Positions 17,672 to 26,632 are shown, counted from the first letter of the stretch. The stretch is DNA of 64,000 bases from UBA4459 sp963776205 (GCA_963776205.1 CAVZLR010000004.1:930001-994000); one strand, 5' to 3'. Notes: generated from the sequence alone by a model not told the origin. Made by a program: numbers and translations.

Positions 17672-19007
17672 TGAATATCATTGATAGTGATCAACGATTA
17701 GTAGCTCGCGCATATTGGCTCGTAAGTCATCGGTGGATTGCTGTTATTTCGCTTGCAGCTTTAACCTGGCTTACCGACAATATTTTTGATATTGAACTAT
17801 ATCAAATGCCCCTCTATTTATTGTCCGTAGCACTGATCATAGAAAACTTGCTTACACTTTGGCTTCTTGAAATTGTTACTCAACGTAAAAAGCAAAAACA
17901 ATATTTATCAATAAAGTTGGTCATCCATTTCCAAATTATTTTTGACCTGACCATCTTAACAGGCATACTTTATTTTACCGGTGGTATTGTTAACCCCTTC
18001 TTTTTTATATACATATTTCACATGGTGATTGCAAGTATTCTTTTATCCAGAGTAGAAGCATTTTTAATTACTACATTCGCTTTGTTATTATTTGGCACTC
18101 TTGTCTATTTAGAATATCATGGCAGTATTCCATATTACTGTCTTTGCGCTGATGATATTATAAACCATGAACTTTATAAAGATCCATACTATATATTAAA
18201 GACATTCGGGGTTTTCGTATTTTCGAGTTATGTTCTTGTGTACCTGGCCACTTCAATAGGCCACAGGCTCAGAAGCCAGGAAAATAAGCTTACAGAGGCC
18301 ATTATACAACTTAAAAAAAATGACGAAATTAAGAATCAATACGTCTTGCGAATCACACATGATATAAAAAGCCACCTGGCGGCTATTCAAACAAGCCTGT
18401 CAGTATTAACTAGAGAATGTTTACGGAGAATTAACTGGTAAGCAAAAAGAATTTCTCGACCGTTCCTACAGACGAACTCTTGGAACTTACAAAATTTGCT
18501 AAAAGCATACTCCATCTCACTCGCTTACGCCTAGATGATGAAATAGACAAACAAATACTTTCTATAGGAGATCTCATAGTAGAGTCAATAAATAATTATT
18601 ATGATATTGCAGAAGAAAAAAAGATTTCATTCAATTTGAATCTGGATGAGTCAATTGATAAATATTACGGAAATAAAGTTTCATTTGAAAGCATTTTTGA
18701 TAACCTGATAAATAATGCCATCAAATATTCAAAAGAAAAAGGTGTTGTAACGGTTACTACAAAAGATAAACTCAGAAAAATAGTTATTGAGATTAGTGAT
18801 GATGGGATAGGAATTCCTAAAGCTGAGATAGGAGATATTTTCAATGAATTTTACAGGGCAAGCAATGTAAAGGGTAGTGGAATAAAAGGATCAGGTGTAG
18901 GTTTGTCATTGGTTAAAGAAAGTGTGAAGAGCCATAATGGAATCATTTACGCAGAAAGGCTTTCTGAAGCTGGGACTAAATTTATTATTGAATTGCCTAA
19001 AGTATAA
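17671..19007 (+). CDS. RegB-like membrane sensor histidine kinase (two apparent frameshifts)
   Basis: The N-terminal half (17671-18441) has about six TM helices (residues 20-195) with GGIVNPF at 104-110, matching the GGxxNPF quinone-binding heptapeptide of RegB/PrrB kinases, then the His box RITHDIKSHLAAIQ (His230). A middle piece in the next frame (about 18410-18482) reads ENVYGELTGKQKEFLDRSYR. The C-terminal half (to 19007) is the ATPase domain: IFDNLINNAIKYSKEKG (N box), EISDDGIGIP (G1), GSGVGLSLVKESVKSHNG (G2). Removing one base near 18408-18409 and one near 18482-18483 gives a normal kinase of about 445 residues. Neighbours suggest it reports quinone redox state to the hydrogenase genes. 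Confidence 0.82.
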
Positions 19008-19554
19008 TTTCTTCGTCCGGAAACAATTCGTCCAACAACTCCTTTTGCTTTTTTTCCCGGGCATCAATAGCATTTTCGGCAAATTTCAAGAGAACTTCCA
19101 TCTGGTGTTTACTTTTAATCATTGCAATTTTAGCCATAAAAAATACGAACAGAGCTATTAACAAACCTACTGGAACGCTCCATGTAATAGGGGAATGTAT
19201 ACCAAATACCCATTGATTGATAATCATCAGTAAACCTAAGAAGAATATAACTAATGCCAGGGTTGACAACAAAATTAATACTGTATTGAATTTTGAATTC
19301 GGTCCTAATACACCTTTGATGGTAGAGCCTTTCCCTCTTTTGTTTACATGAATATTAAATTCTGGTGACCAAAAGTTTGCTTCGCTATCAGAAATTCTTA
19401 ATACAGCATCATTTCCTTCCGTTAGTCCTAAAATCAAACTCTTTTTTGATAGCTCCTCCTGCACTTTATCAATCACATGACAAGGAGGTAATGGCGAATT
19501 TCGCAAGTATTTTGCTTTTATCGTAAACAGGTTTGTTTTCAGGTTATTTTTCAA
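18997..19554 (-). CDS. hypothetical protein with two membrane helices
   Basis: A 185-residue protein I do not recognise. Residues 1-90 are soluble and contain a conserved-looking SPLPPCHVIDKVQEELSKK and LTEGNDAVLRISDS. Two hydrophobic segments follow (about 95-118 and 125-145), then a charged helical tail (about 150-185) rich in Lys and Glu and ending LLDELFPDEEIIL. Its end overlaps the end of the kinase gene by 11 bases on the opposite strand. It is divergent from hypC. A role in the hydrogenase system is possible by position only. Confidence 0.6.
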   Translation of the reverse strand: MKNNLKTNLFTIKAKYLRNSPLPPCHVIDKVQEELSKKSLILGLTEGNDAVLRISDSEANFWSPEFNIHVNKRGKGSTIKGVLGPNSKFNTVLILLSTLALVIFFLGLLMIINQWVFGIHSPITWSVPVGLLIALFVFFMAKIAMIKSKHQMEVLLKFAENAIDAREKKQKELLDELFPDEEIIL

Positions 19555-19620
19555 TAGAAAGTTTTCTTTTAATGAACAGACGAAATTAATTAAAATATAA
19601 TATACTCATTATCAGTAAAC

Positions 19621-19665
19621 ACAAAATTTCGTTTTGTGATATTCACTAATTTATATATATTAGTG
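19621..19665. promoter_or_regulatory. two palindromes upstream of hypC
   Basis: Between the hypothetical gene (minus strand) and hypC there are two inverted repeats: ACAAAA-N5-TTTTGT at 19621-19637 and CACTAAT-N8-ATTAGTG at 19644-19665. The second ends 17 bases before the hypC start. They could be operators for either divergent gene. The second has 7-base perfect arms and is the better candidate. Confidence 0.4.
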
Positions 19666-19682
19666 CACCAAATATATACGTT

Positions 19683-19946
19683 ATGTGTCTTTCTTTACCA
19701 GGTAAAATATTATCAATAGATGACAGTTCTGAACTTAGAATGGCGATGGTTGATTTTGGAGGCGTTCAACGCGAAATTTGTGTTGAATGGCTTCCTGAAG
19801 CTGGAAAAGGCGACTATGTGCTTGCCCATGTTGGAACTGCCCTAACTATATTAGATGAAAAAAGCGCTTTGGAAAGCATCGAAGCACTTACAGAATTAAG
19901 TAGAATGCTGGAAGAAGAAGAAAAAAATAATCCGCTAAGCATTTAA
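19683..19946 (+). CDS. hypC: HypC/HybG-type hydrogenase maturation chaperone
   Basis: An 87-residue protein beginning MCLSLPGKI, where Cys2 is the conserved residue that carries the Fe(CN)2CO unit with HypD and docks to the large subunit precursor. The small beta-barrel core (AMVDFGGVQREICVEWLPEA, GDYVLAHVGTAL) is standard. The tail is acidic (EEEEKNN). It begins the plus-strand hydrogenase regulatory and structural run and is separated by a single base from the sigma-54-type activator gene, so they are co-transcribed. HypB, D, E and F are not in the window; HypA is at 36569. Confidence 0.95.
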   Translation: MCLSLPGKILSIDDSSELRMAMVDFGGVQREICVEWLPEAGKGDYVLAHVGTALTILDEKSALESIEALTELSRMLEEEEKNNPLSI

Positions 19947-19947
19947 A

Positions 19948-20916
19948 ATGAGTGCACTTCAGTCAGTTTCTTTAATCACGAGAAACCCAAAAATGCTTAA
20001 TCTTATTGAGAGGATCAATAAAGTTGCAGATTCTGATAGCAGCATATTGATTATTGGAGAAACTGGTGTTGGTAAAGAGGTATTTGCCGATTATATCCAC
20101 AGGCTCAGTAACAGGGGGCAAAATCCTATTGTAAAAATTGGGCTTGCCGCATTACCGACTGAACTGATGGAGAGTGAATTGTTCGGTTTTGAAAAAGGTT
20201 CATTTACAAATGCTGATCATAGCAAAAAAGGTATGTTTGAACTGGCTGATACAGGAAGTATTTTTCTAGATGATATTGATGATACGCCGTTAAATATACA
20301 GGCAAAACTACTTCGAGTGCTTGAATCAAAAGAGGTCAGGCATATTGGTGGCACCAAGGCTATACCAGTAAATACAAGATTGATATCAGCATCTAAAGTA
20401 GAAATTAAAGACCTTGTAGAAGCAAAATTTTTCAGGCAGGATTTATATTACCGTATAAATATTATTCAATTAAGAATTCCACCATTACGTGATAGAAAAG
20501 AAGATATTCCACTTCTAATTGAACATTTTCTAAAAAAGTTTGCATCGGAAAAAAAATTAAAAATTAGCGATGAAGCTCTACAAGTTCTGATGGATTACAA
20601 CTGGCCTGGCAATGTTCGAGAGTTGAGAAATGTGATTCAGCGCGCCTCTCTTTTTACGGAAGATATAATTAAAACATCTGATTTCCCGGATGATTTTGCA
20701 AAGTTTAGTGATACTGACAAACTGATAAATGCCTGCCACAAATGTTATACATCAGGTGAAATGAGCATGAAAGATGTAGTGGAATGCCTTGAAAAAAAGA
20801 TCATTACTGAAGCATTTGAAAATGCGAGAGGAAACCAAAGTGAAGCAGCAAGAAGTTTGGGATTGAAACTTTCAACGCTTCGCGATAAAATGAAAAAATT
20901 TGACATTGTTATCTAA
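19948..20916 (+). CDS. sigma-54-type AAA+ activator with altered GAFTGA loop
   Basis: A 322-residue bacterial enhancer-binding protein with only the AAA+ domain (about 5-235) and a Fis-type helix-turn-helix (about 275-322; GNQSEAARSLGLKLSTLRDK). There is no sensory domain. Walker A is GETGVGKE (37-44), Walker B is GSIFLDDIDD, and the sensor II region is NWPGNVRELRNV. The L1 loop that touches sigma-54, normally GAFTGA, reads GSFTNA (84-89), and Walker B has LDDIDD where LDEIGE is usual. It is probably the hydrogenase activator, by analogy with HoxA/HupR, but the loop change leaves open whether it works with sigma-54. It follows hypC by one base. Confidence 0.88.
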   Translation: MSALQSVSLITRNPKMLNLIERINKVADSDSSILIIGETGVGKEVFADYIHRLSNRGQNPIVKIGLAALPTELMESELFGFEKGSFTNADHSKKGMFELADTGSIFLDDIDDTPLNIQAKLLRVLESKEVRHIGGTKAIPVNTRLISASKVEIKDLVEAKFFRQDLYYRINIIQLRIPPLRDRKEDIPLLIEHFLKKFASEKKLKISDEALQVLMDYNWPGNVRELRNVIQRASLFTEDIIKTSDFPDDFAKFSDTDKLINACHKCYTSGEMSMKDVVECLEKKIITEAFENARGNQSEAARSLGLKLSTLRDKMKKFDIVI

Positions 20917-21090
20917 AATTATTCCCTATATTAAGCATACGGAAACCCGCAACTCCTTCGTGTAATTCCGCATATATCAGAATTTGTTATTTATATTGAT
21001 TATCAATAATCTTTAAGGAATTTTATTGAAACTCCTTTATCTTAACCAGTTACTTTCTTAATTTCAAAACCATACAGCAAAAATTCATTT

Positions 21091-21106
21091 TCGGTATAGC
21101 TGTTGC
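21091..21106 (+). promoter_or_regulatory. candidate sigma-54 (-24/-12) promoter for the group 1 hydrogenase operon
   Basis: TCGGTATAGCTGTTGC has GG and GC exactly 10 bases apart, with TTGC at the -12 position, as sigma-54 promoters do. The -24 half is weak (CGGTA against TGGCA). It would start transcription about 8 bases before the 69-codon gene at 21125, which is short. The activator gene ending at 20916 makes it plausible. Confidence 0.35.
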
Positions 21107-21124
21107 CTATAACTGGAAACGGAT

Positions 21125-21334
21125 ATGAAGAAGCCAAAAATGCATATAGAAGGAAAGGTTGCTGAGGTAATTGAAGATATGGAGAAAAGGCATATTAAAA
21201 TTATTTGCCAGCAAAAGAATATTATGTTTTCCATCGAAGACGTAAATGGAATCCAATTAGGCGATCATGTTGAAATCATTGGAAAACTAAAAATTGACAA
21301 AATAAAACTAAATGGAATCGATATAAAAGTATAA
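21125..21334 (+). CDS. small conserved-looking protein at the head of the hydrogenase operon
   Basis: A 69-residue protein, unrecognised. It is rich in beta-strand-forming residues with alternating hydrophobic and charged positions (GKVAEVIEDMEKRHIKIIC, GDHVEIIGKLKIDKIKLNGI), which suggests a single small barrel of the OB or SH3 type. It lacks a signal peptide and has a single cysteine. It starts 16 bases upstream of the hydrogenase small subunit gene and is presumably co-transcribed with it, so an accessory role in synthesis or regulation is possible. Confidence 0.65.
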   Translation: MKKPKMHIEGKVAEVIEDMEKRHIKIICQQKNIMFSIEDVNGIQLGDHVEIIGKLKIDKIKLNGIDIKV

Positions 21335-21350
21335 ATAAACACGTTTTATT

Positions 21351-22454
21351 ATGGCCAAAAAACACAAAACTTATTATGAATTAGCTATTGAGAAAGGTTA
21401 TTCAAGGCGCGACTTTATGAAATTAAGCGCTATGATGGCAGCTTTCCTTGGCTTGGAATCGAGTAGCATTGCTCAGGTAGCTAATGCTCTCAAGACAAAA
21501 GCAAGGCCTCCGGTTCTCTGGCTTCACGGGCAGGAATGCACATGTTGCAGTGAATCTTTTATCCGTTCATCACATCCATTGGTAGCTGATATTTTACTGG
21601 ATCAGATATCTTTAGATTATACTGAAACTTTGATGGCAGCTTCCGGATACCAGGCAGAAAAATCATTGCATGATACGATGGAAGCCTATCATGGTGAATA
21701 TATTCTTTTAGTCGAAGGATCTGTTCCTACCAAGGAAAGCGGTGTTTATTGTTGTATTGGGGGTAAAGCATTTGAAGATGTTTTACAGGAGGCAGCTGAT
21801 GGGGCAAAAGCTATTATTGCCTGGGGTAATTGCGCTTCCGCTGGCTGCGTTCAAGCTGCCAAGCCTAATCCAACAGGAGCAACACCTATTCATAAACTGG
21901 TAAAAGGAAAACCAGTAATCAATGTTCAAGGTTGCCCTCCAATTGCAGAAGTAATGGCAGGTGTAATTGTACATATACTTGTATTTGGGTCCATGCCTGA
22001 ACTTGACAGATTAGGTCGTCCAAAAGCATTTTATTCAAGAAGGGTGCATGACACCTGCTACCGCCGTCCTAATTTTGATGCCGGTTTATTTGTACAATCT
22101 TTCGATGATGAAAATGCAAAGAGAGGTTATTGTCTCTACAAAATGGGTTGTAAAGGACCTGTTACCTATAATGCTTGCGGAGTAACTGAATGGAATAATG
22201 GCACAAGCTTCCCAATCAAATCAGGCCATCCTTGTATTGGTTGCAGTGAAGCAAATTTCTGGGATAATGGCCCATTTTATGAACATCTTCCTAGTTTCCC
22301 CGGTTTTGGCATTGAATCAAATGCTGATAAAGTGGGACTCGGTCTTGGAATAGCAACAGGCGTTGGTTTAGCAGCTCATGCAGTTTCTACGAACATTAGA
22401 AAACGCAAGTTGATACAAGAAGGTGAATGTGAACCAGAAGAAAATGAATCATAA
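21351..22454 (+). CDS. hyaA: group 1 [NiFe]-hydrogenase small subunit precursor
   Basis: A 367-residue precursor with a twin-arginine signal (YSRRDFMKLSA, residues 17-27, then a hydrophobic stretch), so the folded enzyme is exported by Tat. Cluster cysteines are visible in HGQECTCCSESF (proximal), AWGNCASAGCVQAA and VQGCPP, then DTCYRRPNF, GYCLYKMGCKGP, NACG and HPCIGCSEANFWD (medial and distal). A C-terminal TM anchor (about 332-350; GLGLGIATGVGLAAHAV) holds it to the membrane. It would transfer electrons from H2 in the periplasm to the cytochrome b encoded downstream. The large subunit gene follows at 13 bases. Confidence 0.95.
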   Translation: MAKKHKTYYELAIEKGYSRRDFMKLSAMMAAFLGLESSSIAQVANALKTKARPPVLWLHGQECTCCSESFIRSSHPLVADILLDQISLDYTETLMAASGYQAEKSLHDTMEAYHGEYILLVEGSVPTKESGVYCCIGGKAFEDVLQEAADGAKAIIAWGNCASAGCVQAAKPNPTGATPIHKLVKGKPVINVQGCPPIAEVMAGVIVHILVFGSMPELDRLGRPKAFYSRRVHDTCYRRPNFDAGLFVQSFDDENAKRGYCLYKMGCKGPVTYNACGVTEWNNGTSFPIKSGHPCIGCSEANFWDNGPFYEHLPSFPGFGIESNADKVGLGLGIATGVGLAAHAVSTNIRKRKLIQEGECEPEENES

Positions 22455-22467
22455 AAGGAGGTAAGTC

Positions 22468-24186
22468 ATGGAAAAAAGAATAGTAGTAGACCCGATAACA
22501 AGAATTGAAGGACATCTTCGGGTAGAAATAGAAGTAAAAGACGGTAAAATTACGGATGCTTACAGTTCAGGAACTATGGTTCGTGGACTTGAGATAATTT
22601 TAAAAGGACGTGACCCTCGTGATGCCTGGGCATTTACTGAACGGGTTTGTGGCGTTTGCACAACCGTGCATGCACTGGCATCCGTTAGGACTGTTGAAGA
22701 CGCATTAGGAATTGTAGTTCCTCCAAATGCCGAATTAATAAGAAACTTAATGTTCTGCTCTCAATTAATGCAGGATCATGTGGTTCATTTTTATCATTTG
22801 CATGCTCTTGATTGGGTAGATGTGGTATCTGCACTAAGTGCTGACCCTAAAGCTACATCAGCCCTGGCACAAAGCATTTCCAAATGGCCAAAAAGTTCAC
22901 CTGGCTATTTTTCCGATATTCAAAAACGGATCAAGAAGTTTGTTGAAAGCGGACAATTGGGAATTTTTGCTAATGGATATTGGGGACATCCGGCATACAA
23001 GTTACCAGCTGAGGCTAACCTAATGGCTGTAGCTCATTACCTCGAAGCACTTGAGTGGCAAAAAGAAATAGTTAAAATACATGCCATCTTCGGCGGTAAA
23101 AATCCACATCCAAATTACCTAGTGGGTGGTGTTCCTGCATCAATAAACCTTAATGAAGTTAATGCATTGAATTCAGAAAAGTTCGCATATGTAAAGCAAT
23201 TACTGGATGATGCAAAAACATTTATCGACCAGGTTTATATTCCTGATTTGATGGCCATTGCAGGATTTTATAAAGATTGGGGTGCTATTGGAGGTGGTCT
23301 TGAAAATTACCTGGTGTATGGCGATCTGCCAACGAATGGTTATAATGATGTTTCGAGCTTTAAATTCCCAAGAGGAATTATTTTAGGAAGAGACCTGAGT
23401 ACTGTGCATGAAGTGAATACTAAAGACCCGGAACAAATCAAAGAATATATAGCACATTCTTACTATGATTACAAATCAGGGGATAAGAGTGGACTTCACC
23501 CCTGGGAAGGAGAAACGAAACTAAACTACACAGGACCTAAGCCACCGTACGATCAATTAAATGTTGAAGACAAATATAGTTGGTTAAAAACACCACGATG
23601 GCAGGGCAAACCTATGGAAGTAGGTCCGCTCTCACGCATGCTGGTAGGTTATGCATCAGGGCGCGAAGACTATAAAGAAGTTGTGGAATGGGCATTAAGC
23701 ACCTTGAATGTTCCGGTTGAGGCATTGTTCTCGACTCTTGGACGAACTGCAGCACGTGGACTTGAAACTGTTTTGGTCAGTAATTGGGCACAGGAGTTTT
23801 TCGATTCACTTATTGGTAATATTAAAAATGGTGATTCAAGGCTGCATACCGAATATATGTGGAAACCCGAAGACTGGCCAGCTGAGGCAAAAGGTGTGGG
23901 CATGACAGAGGCCCCAAGGGGCGCATTAGCACACTGGATAGTAATCAAAGACAAAAAGATTGATAACTACCAGCTTGTGGTACCAAGTACATGGAATGCA
24001 TCACCACGTGACGACAAAGGACAAATGTCTGCTTATGAAGCTTCACTAATTGGAACCCCTGTTGCCGATCCGGAACAACCCCTGGAATTGATAAGGACTA
24101 TTCATTCATTTGATCCATGCCTGGCTTGTGCTGTCCATGTATACGATGAAAAAGGAAGTTATGTGCATCAAATACAAACCTTTTAG
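22468..24186 (+). CDS. hyaB: group 1 [NiFe]-hydrogenase large subunit
   Basis: A 572-residue catalytic subunit. Nickel ligands are in L1 (ERVCGVCTTVHALAS, near 60-75) and L2 (DPCLACAVH, near the C-terminus). The 15 residues after the L2 His form the tail removed by the maturation protease, probably the canonical one at 29296. The N-terminus RIVVDPITRIEGHLRVEIEV is standard. A strong ribosome-binding sequence (AAAGGAGG, 22453-22460) precedes the ATG, unusual in this window. It has no export signal and travels with the Tat-tagged small subunit. The cytochrome b gene follows 2 bases later. Confidence 0.95.
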   Translation: MEKRIVVDPITRIEGHLRVEIEVKDGKITDAYSSGTMVRGLEIILKGRDPRDAWAFTERVCGVCTTVHALASVRTVEDALGIVVPPNAELIRNLMFCSQLMQDHVVHFYHLHALDWVDVVSALSADPKATSALAQSISKWPKSSPGYFSDIQKRIKKFVESGQLGIFANGYWGHPAYKLPAEANLMAVAHYLEALEWQKEIVKIHAIFGGKNPHPNYLVGGVPASINLNEVNALNSEKFAYVKQLLDDAKTFIDQVYIPDLMAIAGFYKDWGAIGGGLENYLVYGDLPTNGYNDVSSFKFPRGIILGRDLSTVHEVNTKDPEQIKEYIAHSYYDYKSGDKSGLHPWEGETKLNYTGPKPPYDQLNVEDKYSWLKTPRWQGKPMEVGPLSRMLVGYASGREDYKEVVEWALSTLNVPVEALFSTLGRTAARGLETVLVSNWAQEFFDSLIGNIKNGDSRLHTEYMWKPEDWPAEAKGVGMTEAPRGALAHWIVIKDKKIDNYQLVVPSTWNASPRDDKGQMSAYEASLIGTPVADPEQPLELIRTIHSFDPCLACAVHVYDEKGSYVHQIQTF

Positions 24187-24188
24187 CT

Positions 24189-24905
24189 ATGGATAAGGCT
24201 TTACAATCAAAACAGACTTTAATGCATCCCAAATATGTTTGGGAATTGCCTGTAAGAGTTTATCACTGGCTTAACGCATTGTGCATTGTAATCCTATCGA
24301 TCACCGGATATATCATTGGTGATCCGCCTGCTATCCAAAGTGCATCAGAAGCATCATTCAGCTACTGGTTTGGAACTGTACGTTTTGTTCATTTTGTTGC
24401 AGCATATGTATTTCTTGTCAATTTTATAATCCGCATTTATTGGGGATTCGCGGGGAATCGTTATGCTGACTGGAAAAATTTTATTCCTTATACAAAACGA
24501 CATTGGACTGATATGTGGGACATCATCAGGGTCGATATCCTGCAGGTAAAGTGTAAAGACAATCCAAACCTGGGACATAATGCTTTAGCAAGTTTTACCT
24601 ACTTCTTAACATTTATTGCATTCTTATTGCAAGTACTCACCGGTTTTGGCATATATGCGGCTATGAGTCCTGCATGGTTCCCACAACTATTTGCATGGGT
24701 TCCGGCATTGTTAGGAGGAGATTTGCTCACACGAGAAATTCATCATATTCTCATGTGGTTCTTTATACTTTTTGCCATCGTTCATGTATACCTGGTTTTT
24801 TACCACGATTATATTGAACGTAATGGAACCACGTCCTCAATGATTGGTGGCTGGAAATTCCAGGAAGAAGGAAAAGATGAAAGAGAGAAAGAATTAGGTA
24901 AGTAA
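24189..24905 (+). CDS. hyaC: Ni/Fe-hydrogenase b-type cytochrome subunit
   Basis: A 238-residue integral membrane protein of the HyaC/HupC family with four to five TM helices (about 30-50, 65-85, 135-155, 175-210). Candidate haem ligands are in LPVRVYHWLNALCI, RFVHFVAAYVF, TREIHHILMWFFILFAIVHVYLVFYHDY. It anchors the periplasmic hydrogenase and passes electrons to menaquinone. It is the last gene of the operon, followed 11 bases later by a strong terminator. Confidence 0.94.
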   Translation: MDKALQSKQTLMHPKYVWELPVRVYHWLNALCIVILSITGYIIGDPPAIQSASEASFSYWFGTVRFVHFVAAYVFLVNFIIRIYWGFAGNRYADWKNFIPYTKRHWTDMWDIIRVDILQVKCKDNPNLGHNALASFTYFLTFIAFLLQVLTGFGIYAAMSPAWFPQLFAWVPALLGGDLLTREIHHILMWFFILFAIVHVYLVFYHDYIERNGTTSSMIGGWKFQEEGKDEREKELGK

Positions 24906-25207
24906 TTCAATATCTTAAAAAAAAGCCCCAAACGGGGCTTTTTTTTTGGTAAATGAATACGGCATATAGTATATTACTACTTGTATAAAGAATAACATTT
25001 ACCAATCTCATTAAGTGCTCCTAATCCTGGAAATTACAAATAGATCTAAATTTTTAAATTAACTTTTTCATCAAGTGGATTGGTGGCAATACATAGTCAA
25101 AATTAATATACTCACCAGTAGGTAAATAAAATATGCGAATAATCTAATTTTGTTCTTAATTTTGTTTTTTTGACTCCTAATCAATAATATTAGTAAAACA
25201 TATTCAA
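24906..25207. other. 302-base intergenic region
   Basis: It holds the terminator at 24917-24948 and, near the next gene, two overlapping TAATTTTG boxes (25145-25152 and 25157-25164) that match the -7 element of Bacteroidota promoters, without a well-spaced -33 box. I see nothing else. Confidence 0.5.
24917..24948 (+). terminator. rho-independent terminator of the group 1 hydrogenase operon
   Basis: GCCCC-AAAC-GGGGC stem, extended by A-T pairs, between an A run and a run of ten T, 20 bases after the cytochrome b stop codon. Confidence 0.92.
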
Positions 25208-25996
25208 ATGCGTAGAATTACAATAATAGGTCTCCTTATTCTCATGACTGCTTATATGGCTCAAAGTCAGGTATTACTTTCTCTTATCTTTGGAGATAAG
25301 CTTAATTCAGGTAAAGTTGAATTTGGTATGAATGGTGGTTTTAACCTCTCTTACCTCCGGGGTATTCATGAGTCAAAAGGACAAAACAATTGGGAGTTAG
25401 GCTTTTATTTTGATATCCTCCTAAAAGAACAATCTCCCTGGTATTTATCAACTGGTGTTTATATAAAATCTAATGTGGGAGGCACTAATGTTCCTCTGGA
25501 TTACCCTGGAAATCGTGCAATAGATACTGCTGTATACAATGGTTTTGTCACTGCAAATGGAATTGTAGAAAAGCAATTTAATACATTTTACGTGCCTTTT
25601 AACCTGAGGTATTTATCGAAAAGCGGCATTTTTATTGAAGCTGGAGCCCAGGCGGGCTTGGTATTCAAAACACATGATATTTACACAGCAGAAGTTAATG
25701 ATTATGAGCTCATATATGATGCCAAGAAAGGTGTTAAGGACAATGGGTTGTACAAATGGTTTGACGGTGGTATTGATGGAGGTATTGGATATAAATCGAA
25801 AGGGTCTACCGGGTGGAAAATTGGTGTTTGGTATTACGTGGGCCTGACCAATATTTATAAAAACGACCTGGGATACAAAGCATATAATTCATCCATGTAT
25901 GTGCTTGCCACAATTCCTATTGGAAAGAAAAAAGCAGAAAGAAAGAGGGCTGAAAAAGCTGCTGCAGCTGCGGCATCAAGCGAGTCGCAAAAATAA
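25208..25996 (+). CDS. outer membrane beta-barrel protein (PorT-like), hypothetical
   Basis: A 262-residue exported protein. Signal peptide about 1-20 (ending AQSQ). The rest has amphipathic strands with aromatic ends and the phrases VEFGMNGGFNLSYLRG, STGVYIKSN, FYVPFNLRYLSKSGIFIEAGAQAGL and KIGVWYYVGLTNIY, the pattern of small outer membrane barrels (PorT/OMP_b-brl families) common in Bacteroidota. The C-terminus is an unusual charged, alanine-rich tail (about 238-262) after the last strand. The function is unknown. Monocistronic by appearance. Confidence 0.72.
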   Translation: MRRITIIGLLILMTAYMAQSQVLLSLIFGDKLNSGKVEFGMNGGFNLSYLRGIHESKGQNNWELGFYFDILLKEQSPWYLSTGVYIKSNVGGTNVPLDYPGNRAIDTAVYNGFVTANGIVEKQFNTFYVPFNLRYLSKSGIFIEAGAQAGLVFKTHDIYTAEVNDYELIYDAKKGVKDNGLYKWFDGGIDGGIGYKSKGSTGWKIGVWYYVGLTNIYKNDLGYKAYNSSMYVLATIPIGKKKAERKRAEKAAAAAASSESQK

Positions 25997-26058
25997 ATTG
26001 AAACCTTTAAGCAGGTTTTTCGAAGCGTAATTTATGCTGCTGAAATTATTTCTTTTAG

Positions 26059-26475
26059 CTACTTTTTGTTAAAGCCAACCTCATAAGTAGCCTTATCTAC
26101 AGCCTGATAATAGGTTCCGTAAAGTACATTCGATTTTTTGTCATATGTCAGTTCGTATATTGAGCCTGGATAATTGATGTCCTGCAATTCAACATTAATC
26201 TTCAGATCGCCTTCTTCAATCCTCCATTCTGATTTTCCAACATGAATAGGATTGGGATTGAAGCATGTAGCCGTCACTTTACCGTCTTTCTCAACATTTG
26301 AAATATTGATGGTGTAAGGGCCATCTCCGCGAAGCCATTCACCGCTTAGCTTTTCTGATGCCAGTTCTAAGTCACTAACTTTATTCAAGAAAAGGAACCA
26401 AATTGCAGGAATGATTATAATGATAATGAAAATTAGGCCTATTTTTCCTTTTTTTAGTTTTTGATCTTTTGCCAT
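26059..26475 (-). CDS. hypothetical membrane-anchored protein
   Basis: A 138-residue protein with a Lys-rich start, one TM helix (about 12-31, mostly Ile and Phe) and an extracytoplasmic domain of about 105 residues made mainly of beta strands (SGEWLRGDGPYTINISNV, ATCFNPNPIHVGKSEW, LYGTYYQAV). The domain has the look of a small lipocalin-like fold. I do not recognise a named family. Confidence 0.62.
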   Translation of the reverse strand: MAKDQKLKKGKIGLIFIIIIIIPAIWFLFLNKVSDLELASEKLSGEWLRGDGPYTINISNVEKDGKVTATCFNPNPIHVGKSEWRIEEGDLKINVELQDINYPGSIYELTYDKKSNVLYGTYYQAVDKATYEVGFNKK

Positions 26476-26583
26476 GGCAGCGTGTTATTTATTGCTAAAA
26501 AAAAACAGAGGTTAAATATAACCATTGTTTTCCAAATTTAATTTGAGCGGTATAGTTTCTTTAGATTGGCATTTTAGAGGCAT

Positions 26584-26613
26584 AAAAAAAGCCGCACCTA
26601 AAAAGTGCAGCTT
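26584..26613 (-). terminator. rho-independent terminator (minus strand)
   Basis: Read on the minus strand, AAGCTGCAC-N7-GTGCGGCTT (one G-T pair) is followed by a run of seven T. It lies 20 bases after the end of the 85-codon gene at 26633-26890. Confidence 0.85.
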
Positions 26614-26632
26614 AATAATTTAATAGTTATGG

